Of a DNA stretch of 64,000 nt, positions 59,299 to 64,000 are shown piece by piece. Each line of letters begins with the position of its first letter. The stretch's first letter is position 1. This DNA is from Heliopora coerulea. Its lineage: Eukaryota; Cnidaria; Anthozoa; Scleralcyonacea; Helioporidae. The translations under genes and the position numbers were made by a program. The notes under the pieces are model-generated. The model ran no database searches. It was not told where the DNA came from and was given only the letters and a program-made list of their open reading frames with translations. The stretch is taken from NCBI GenBank assembly GCA_030142905.1, contig JASJOG010000136.1, forward strand, positions 696,501 to 760,500. The letters run 5' to 3'.

Positions 59299-62200
59299 CA
59301 CATACATACATGTTTGTATGTATATATATATATATATACATATATACATATACATGTATTTACATATGTATGTATACGTATTAGAGCTCCAGTAATTATA
59401 AACTCCATGAATCCTTGCCCCAAATAGTTTAAATGTTAGGAGATGACACTTATTTTAACTTCTAATTGATATAGGCCATCAAAATATTATATATAAGAAA
59501 TATGAAAGACATATGAATACTTTTAATCTAATATGAATGTATGTGTGTATGCATAAATAAATGAGTACAACTTCCATTTCTTTCATTTATTATTGATTTT
59601 AGACTGCAATCCATCGACGAGGTAAGAAGAGATGGTTCTTGATTAGTTGTTTGCTTCAGGGGTAGCTCTTAGCAAAAGAGTTGTATATTTGTTGGAATCG
59701 CGATGAGAAAAAAAAAATCAAAGACATCGAAGTTATCCAGAAGTATTTAGGGGACACAGGTACTCTTAACCCCGTCAAAATGAAAATTGATTTTCTATAC
59801 TTGTAGGAACAATGTTTAGGAAACATAACAAACTAATTTGCCAATACACAAACTATACGTGGCAGAAAAATAGTATCAATAACTTCCAATGTCGAAGCGG
59901 AAAGTTAGACAAATATTTCGGGTAGGTTAACGCGAAAGTAACAGGAACTGAAAGATATAGAAGCAAAGTTCCAAAGGTAAGATAAGGATTTTTCTCGAAA
60001 GACCACTTGGTTTATTTTTCAAGAAGCACAGAATACCTCAAAGACTTTATGGAGTAATTTGGGTCATCTTCTTAAAGCACACTTTAAAGATTTAAAGAAT
60101 AAAAGATTTGGCAACAAAACGAGTCAAAGAATGCTTCTGATTATTTCAACAGAATGCTGACGATTTGCAGTACTTCAAACTGTGCAAGGCAGTTTTTCTC
60201 AGCATAGCTTACGCTGCTAACATCGGTGGAACTGGAACGCTAACAGGGACAGGACCCAATCTCATACTCAGTGGACAAGCTGAAACGTAAGTATAAGTAA
60301 CTGTATTTATCTTGGATAGCTCTACCCTATATAATTTAACTGTTCTCCACGTAAATGACAACTCAATAATCGATCGTGAACTTCTGCAGATTTTGCGACT
60401 TCCATTTCGAAATAACAAACGAACGGAAAAAACGCGAGCTGCTGGATCTTCAACTGAGAATTATTTTATAAAGTGTCTGGTTGTTGCTTATGATAGTAAT
60501 AATCAGTCAGGTCGGTTTAATCCGTGCTAAAGTCCGCGATAAGCAATTTACGTCTTTCTACTGATACAATACCATGCTCTTTGAAGCTTGTTTCCAGAAA
60601 GTGGAGGAATAGGATTCGCGGATTGGTTTATCTACGCTTTCCCAGAAATGGTCCTCCTTGTACTCGTCGCTTGGTTTTGGATTCAGTGGATGTACTTGGG
60701 AATTAAGTACGTATGTTGTTTTTAACATAAACCTTAACTCTTTCACTCCTGAATTTTGTTCCTTTTGTTCTTTGTTCTCTCTTTGTTTTTCCTTTGCTCA
60801 TTTACTAGTTCTTTTGTTTTTTGCCGGGTTATTTTGACCCCCTGTTCGTATTTAAAGAGTTAAGACTAGAGTTTGGCACGCATAAAACGATTTGCAGCCC
60901 TACCCTGAAAGATAGTTAAAAGAAATGATGTTTGACGCGATGTTCCACTCAGCTTATTTAACGCAGTTACTCAATCTAAATTACCAGTTTTCAGAATATG
61001 AAAGCGAGGGGCAGGTTTGTTTCTAGTGCGTTTTTGTCGTTGGGGGAAGATTGGTTTGAATTTTAAAGCTACAGGATGATTGATTCTGTTAATCTTCTAT
61101 TCTCCTCTTTGCTTTCTTTTCACTCCGTCCTTTCTTCTATTTGTGCCTCTCGTTCTTTCTACCCTCCTCCCTCCTCTCTACCTTCCTTTCCCTCCCTACG
61201 TCCATCTCGCTCTTCTTCTCTCTCTGACTTTGTATTTTACCCTCATCTTTCTCCCTACTACTCTTTCCCTTCTCCCTAACTCCTTTTTTGTCCCTTTCTC
61301 TCCATTCCTCTCGCTCCCTTTTTACTTTTGATATAAATTTCAGTGATAGTTTTGTAAACTAGTTATTGATTTTCAACAAAAGGTTTCAGAATATCGTGGG
61401 CTTTTTCCGCAATCGTCCAAAGAAAAATAAAAAAGATCCTGCGGTAGAACAAGCTAGAAACGTGATCAAAAAACAGTACAACGAACTCGGATCCATTTCG
61501 TAAGTATAGTTAACTTTGTTTAACAGAGCAACAGCCATTTTTTCTCTTGTTTTTTCGATATTATTAAGGTATTATTTCACTGAGTTCCTTGCGGAAAAAG
61601 AGTACGAAAAGACTATAAAACGTAATGGTGCGTATGCCATGGTCCAAACCTTTCAGCTACTCTCTAGTATACAGTATTGTGATTTGAAGTTTAATGTGCA
61701 TTTTACGAACAGTAGTCACAAAATGTTAATATCCTCGGAGAATCTCGTTTAATTTTTGTAGTTCAGCTTTTTGAAAATCTTTACGTCGTTTTCCTTAGCT
61801 AATTTAAAAGGCCTCATTATGTCGTTGGATTTAGAAGTTTTATATAAATCTATTTAACCTTTGCAGATTTGCGGAGATAGCAGTTCTTGTCCACTTCATC
61901 ATACTTGCATTACTGTGGCTGTTTCGAGACCCAAAGTTCATTTCGGGGTGGTCAATCTTATTCACAAAAGGGTAACGAAAATCTCGTCTTCTTTCTCTGG
62001 AAGTACGAATTACTTCTAGCTCTGTACTGAAGCTAATGTAATTTGTTATAGTAAATCGTGTTTTATTGTATTTCGTAGTTAATTTCGATATCTTCCTAAC
62101 ATTTTTCGCCAATGTTCATGACGCTTTGTCACCTTATATTTTCATGATATACTTTTCGTTTTCAGTTCCATTTCCATGTTCTATTTTATTTTCCGTTCCA

Positions 62201-64000
62201 TTCTTATTTTATTTTCCATTTCCATAACGTTCTTTCGATTTAATTTCTTGCCTGATCTAGTTACGTTCGTGACGGTACAGTTGGAATACTAGTCGGATTT
62301 TCTTTGTTCAATTTCCCTTCACGTAAGCCCAGGATTTTTTCAAAGAAAAGTGAATATGCTATGGAAGGCAAGTAAACTGTTTCACTATTGATCACTTTTT
62401 GAATTTTCCCTCCGCTGAACAAAATTGTCAAGCTTTTGAGCAACATCATTAACAAAACTATTAACAAAATCATTAACAAAATCGTTAACAAAATCGTTAA
62501 AAAAATCACTAACAAAACCTAAAACGTAGTCAACTGGAAATTTAACGTCTAAAAACTGAAAAGGAGTGGTGTTCATCGTGTTAAAAATGTTAAAAGAAGC
62601 TAGATTTAATTTCCTTCGACGACGCAAGAGAAGTTACCTTAGTAATCTGGAGGTTCTTTCTTTTCTCATCAGCCTTAGATTCCAGGTAATGTATCCAGGT
62701 CTTTTGAAAACTTAGCGCCGTCTGTTTATCTCGTGACCAATCAAAATCAAGCAGAAACACCACAGAATTACAAATGATTTATTATTCCAATTCTTAGAAA
62801 GCATCACTGACGGCCGCTCAGCCACACTGCTGGATTGGCAGACAGTGTCCACGAAATTTGCTTGGAATATAGTACTCTTACTGGGCAGTGGTTTTGCTAT
62901 AGCAAAAGCTGCAAAGGTAAGCTGAAGGCGAAATAACTTTCCCTAAATACTTTAGGTCAAATATTACCTCACAACAGAAAGGAGTTAAAAAGACCTGCCT
63001 TTTCAAAACACACTCATACTTTTGAAGTCGTTCGTCTCGTGTTTGAACTATTGTTTATCCATGTTATTGTATAAGAAAACACTTTACGACTAGTTTTTCT
63101 TACTTTCGAAGGATTCTGGTTTGTCGGAATGGCTGAGTGAACAACTTGCAAATCTAGAGTCAGTTCCTACGTTCGTTATCGTCCTTATAACGGCTTCTCT
63201 GCTGTGCGGTTTCACAGAAGTCACCTCAAACTCGGCAACTGCAACCATCTTCCTACCAATTCTTGGAACACTGGTAAGAACAGGCGGTAGCTTATTTTAA
63301 TAGTACACTTTATAATCTTTCGCAAGTCGGCGTAAATGAGCGATGCAGCCTCCAAGCTGGTCACTAGAGGTCTGTTCCCAGGGAGTTGCAGCAAAAAAAA
63401 ACGTATAAAGAAGGAAACATTCACGTGACTGAAGAAGTGTCAGTTCAGTACACTTAAGGTCAGATACAAACAAAGGATGAAAACAGACTTTAACCCACAT
63501 CTCAAAAAATATACCACGTAAATAATTAGGACCTGGATTAAAGAAAAGGTCACTCATTGGCCTATTGTGACTACTGGAAGAAAAAAGAGAAACCGAATAA
63601 CGTCTCCGTTGTTTGTTACAGTCAAACCGGACGACATTCTTCTCACTTTCGGTCAAGGTAAATATTTTAACTGAACAACTAAGCAGAAGAGGAATCGAAG
63701 CTGGCAGCAGAGCTAAAAGACTTGTATACGACTACTGCTGAAGATCATCACCTCATCATTATGTCACTACATAGTTTCATTGTGTCCTGCATGACTCCGA
63801 AATACGAGTTACTTCGCAACTAATGGCTTGTTCTTCTATGTTCTTACAGGCAACCAGTTTGAAAATCCATCCATGGCGTCTGATGGTTCCAGCCACAGTA
63901 GCTTGTTCGTTTGCCTTCATGCTGCCTGTGGCCACACCACCAAATGCAATAGTGTTCGCTTCAGGTTATCTCAAGGTGTCAGACATGGTATGACTTTATC
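54498..64000 (+). CDS. SLC13-family sodium-coupled di/tricarboxylate (or sulfate) transporter, 3' end outside the window
   Basis: Twelve exons splice into 551 codons in one frame: 54498-54605, 58053-58318, 58463-58720, 59603-59621, 60153-60286, 60587-60706, 61383-61499, 61867-61971, 62261-62367, 62798-62916, 63112-63273, 63850-63987. Hallmarks in order: [18 protein letters not shown] (48-65), [13 protein letters not shown], the first Na+/substrate motif SNT (142-144), [12 protein letters not shown] (242-253), LFPE (263-266), DGTVG, the second motif S490-N491-S492, and ATPPNA (533-538) inside a match to the Na+:sulfate symporter signature (524-540). The family cotransports Na+ with citrate, succinate or sulfate across the plasma membrane. 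Resemblance is strongest to the carboxylate branch (SLC13A2/A3/A5), but the substrate is not decided. Family length is about 570-600 residues, so only the last helix or so is missing. The start ATG has G at -3 and +4. Confidence 0.95.
55930..56002 (-). mobile_element. tRNA-shaped repeat (tRNA-derived SINE or tRNA pseudogene), minus copy
   Basis: The 73 nt fold into a cloverleaf: 7 bp acceptor (GTTTCAG/CTGGAGC), GCTC/GAGC D-stem with A-box GTGGCTCAGAGG, anticodon arm around ACGTAGA, and T-arm with B-box GGTTCGATTCC. Position 33 is C rather than the near-universal T, and a Tyr-like GTA anticodon without the usual intron argues against a working tRNA gene. A T-run follows the 3' end. It lies in reverse orientation within SLC13 intron 1. 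Confidence 0.65.
56046..56118 (+). mobile_element. tRNA-shaped repeat (tRNA-derived SINE or tRNA pseudogene), plus copy
   Basis: Near-identical to the minus copy, starting 43 bp away in the opposite direction. Acceptor GTCTCAG/CTGGGGC pairs with G-U wobbles, the D-stem is GCTC/GAGC, and the A-box AGTAGCTCAGAGG and B-box GGTTCGATTCC are intact. A TTTTT pol III-type stop lies at 56,124. C33 and a mismatch in the anticodon stem again suggest a dispersed tRNA-derived repeat. The protein-like frame across it is an artefact. Confidence 0.65.
58053..58318 (+). CDS. SLC13 gene exon 2 (residues 37-124, part of 125)
   Basis: Acceptor TTTTTATAG, donor AG|GTAGAG (phase 2). It encodes helices 2-3 and the first re-entrant approach: [25 protein letters not shown] and [13 protein letters not shown], all strongly conserved in animal SLC13 proteins. 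Confidence 0.95.
58463..58720 (+). CDS. SLC13 gene exon 3 (residues 126-210, split 125 and 211)
   Basis: Acceptor GCCTGCAG, donor AA|GTATGT (phase 2). [15 protein letters not shown] contains the first SNT motif (S142-N143-T144), which binds Na+ and substrate carboxylate. The exon continues into a long hydrophilic cytoplasmic loop rich in K, E, D and S, the variable loop of this family. Confidence 0.95.
58845..59121 (+). repeat. GACA/GATA-type microsatellite in SLC13 intron 3
   Basis: Interspersed AGACAGACAGAAAGATAGAC units run for about 275 bp. The minus-strand serine/leucine-rich frame over it is spurious. Confidence 0.9.
59244..59380. repeat. (TA)n with TATACA interruptions in SLC13 intron 3
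   Basis: A long alternating TA tract, then CATACATA/TATGTATA-type palindromic sequence. Likely hypervariable in length and capable of cruciform formation. Confidence 0.9.
59603..59621 (+). CDS. SLC13 gene exon 4, 19-nt micro-exon (residues 212-217)
   Basis: TTGATTTTAG|ACTGCAATCC...GACGAG|GTAAGAA. The 19 nt convert phase 2 of exon 3 into the phase 0 that exon 5 requires, completing codon 211 and adding LQSIDE. Without it, exons 3 and 5 do not join in frame. It lies in the variable cytoplasmic loop, so homology alone cannot confirm it. Confidence 0.72.
60153..60286 (+). CDS. SLC13 gene exon 5 (residues 218-261, part of 262)
   Basis: Acceptor TTTCAACAG, donor AC|GTAAGT (phase 2). It encodes the helix [20 protein letters not shown] followed by [11 protein letters not shown], the conserved glycine-rich signature preceding the LFPE segment. 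Confidence 0.93.
60587..60706 (+). CDS. SLC13 gene exon 6 (residues 263-301, split 262 and 302)
   Basis: The acceptor CTCTTTGAAG|C was chosen because it restores phase and yields [14 protein letters not shown], matching the family's LFP-x-S motif. The nearer TTTCCAG at 60,597 would shift the frame. The donor AA|GTACGT (phase 2) is preferred over TAC|GTATGT, six bases on. It encodes the helix [18 protein letters not shown]. Confidence 0.85.
   Translation, partial: LVSRKWRNRIRGLVYLRFPRNGPPCTRRLVLDSVDVLGN
61131..61335 (+). repeat. Polypyrimidine CT-rich tract in SLC13 intron 6
   Basis: About 200 bp of C/T-dominated sequence (CCCTCC, CTCTC, TTTCCC words) precede exon 7 by about 50 bp. The leucine/serine-rich frames over it are artefacts. 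Confidence 0.8.
61383..61499 (+). CDS. SLC13 gene exon 7 (residues 303-340, split 302 and 341)
   Basis: Acceptor CAACAAAAG|G, donor TC|GTAAGT (phase 2). It encodes a basic cytoplasmic loop ([10 protein letters not shown]) and the conserved [11 protein letters not shown] segment before the next helix. An alternative pair (donor at 60,713, acceptor TTTCAG at 61,388) would replace K-F-Q with K-Y and also keep the frame. Confidence 0.85.
61867..61971 (+). CDS. SLC13 gene exon 8 (residues 342-375, split 341 and 376)
   Basis: Acceptor CTTTGCAG, donor GG|GTAACG (phase 2). [20 protein letters not shown] is followed by DPKFISGW, the conserved helix and turn of SLC13 proteins. Confidence 0.93.
62261..62367 (+). 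CDS. SLC13 gene exon 9 (residues 377-411, part of 412), possible GC donor
   Basis: Acceptor CCTGATCTAG. It encodes YVRDGTVG, a helix and the FPSRKPRIF loop. The best donor is AAG|GCAAGT, a textbook non-canonical GC site, which pairs in frame with acceptor TTCTTAG at 62,797. The alternative GT donor at 62,372 (GGCAA|GTAAAC) with acceptor AAAG at 62,801 also keeps the frame and changes one or two residues. Confidence 0.88.
62798..62916 (+). CDS. SLC13 gene exon 10 (residues 413-451, part of 412)
   Basis: Ends AAG|GTAAGC (phase 0). It encodes ATLLDWQ followed by [18 protein letters not shown], the second re-entrant region leading to the second SNT-type motif. The exact start is 62,798 or 62,802 depending on the preceding donor. 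Confidence 0.92.
63112..63273 (+). CDS. SLC13 gene exon 11 (residues 452-505)
   Basis: Acceptor TTTCGAAG, donor CTG|GTAAGA (phase 0). [18 protein letters not shown] carries the second binding motif as S490-N491-S492 within S-N-S-A-T. The third position is Ser where the first motif has Thr; small residues are tolerated here within the family. Confidence 0.94.
63850..63987 (+). CDS. SLC13 gene exon 12 (residues 506-551), last exon in the window
   Basis: Acceptor TTCTTACAG, donor ATG|GTATGA (phase 0). [17 protein letters not shown] (524-540) fits the Na+:sulfate symporter family signature. No stop codon belongs to this exon; the final transmembrane exon(s) lie to the right of the window. Confidence 0.95.

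Noticed and set aside
58791..59355. Minus-strand serine/leucine- and tyrosine/isoleucine-rich frames
   Set aside because: Translations of the GACA/GATA and TA microsatellites in SLC13 intron 3.
61076..61331. Leucine/serine-rich frames in SLC13 intron 6
   Set aside because: By-products of the polypyrimidine tract.

Overview
The window looks like nuclear DNA from an intron-rich invertebrate animal, most plausibly an anthozoan cnidarian such as a stony coral. That placement is inferred from overall style: AT-rich DNA, GT-AG introns of 0.15-3.4 kb, tandem glycosyltransferase family 92 genes, tRNA-derived dispersed repeats, and many hAT/mariner fragments. No species-level marker was seen. There are no prokaryotic operons, no CRISPR array and no rRNA.

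Layout. (1) Positions 1 to about 29,950 are one uninterrupted, single-orientation satellite array with a monomer of about 168 bp (roughly 178 copies). Higher-order repeats are visible by eye: a 16-monomer period of about 2,689 bp around 14-20 kb, a 684 bp duplication at 22.5-23.9 kb, and a 10-monomer period of exactly 1,680 bp at 26-29 kb. The right edge decays monomer by monomer to about 30,680. (2) 30.7-42 kb is gene-poor and full of DNA-transposon remains: fold-back elements, an internally deleted hAT element that keeps the 3' end of a transposase (33,803-34,595, near-perfect 8 bp target duplication), a mariner-type MITE with TA duplication (36,156-36,463), and a nearly complete 2.35 kb BED-finger hAT element (37,823-40,174). 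The transposase of that last element has one in-frame TAG and one short intron. It and a tRNA-derived fragment sit in a short 24-25 bp minisatellite. (3) 42.1-50.1 kb holds two tandem single-exon genes for GT92-type Golgi glycosyltransferases. They share a block of about 234 bp that is almost identical within otherwise diverged copies, which suggests gene conversion. Both lie downstream of simple repeats, and a 528 bp solo LTR is inserted in the upstream repeat of the first copy. (4) 50.1-54.5 kb shows no gene I can support. (5) From 54,498 to the right end runs a plus-strand SLC13-family sodium-coupled carboxylate/sulfate transporter gene. Twelve coding exons give 551 codons in one continuous frame, including a 19-nt micro-exon and one probable GC-AG intron; the last part of the gene lies beyond the window. 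Its first intron carries two tRNA-shaped repeats arranged head to head.

Functionally the two gene groups are unrelated: Golgi glycan modification and plasma-membrane anion uptake. Nothing ties them to the satellite except proximity. The most striking structures are the satellite with changing higher-order periods and a decaying edge, the conversion tract between the GT92 copies, and the transposon dissection by target-site duplications.
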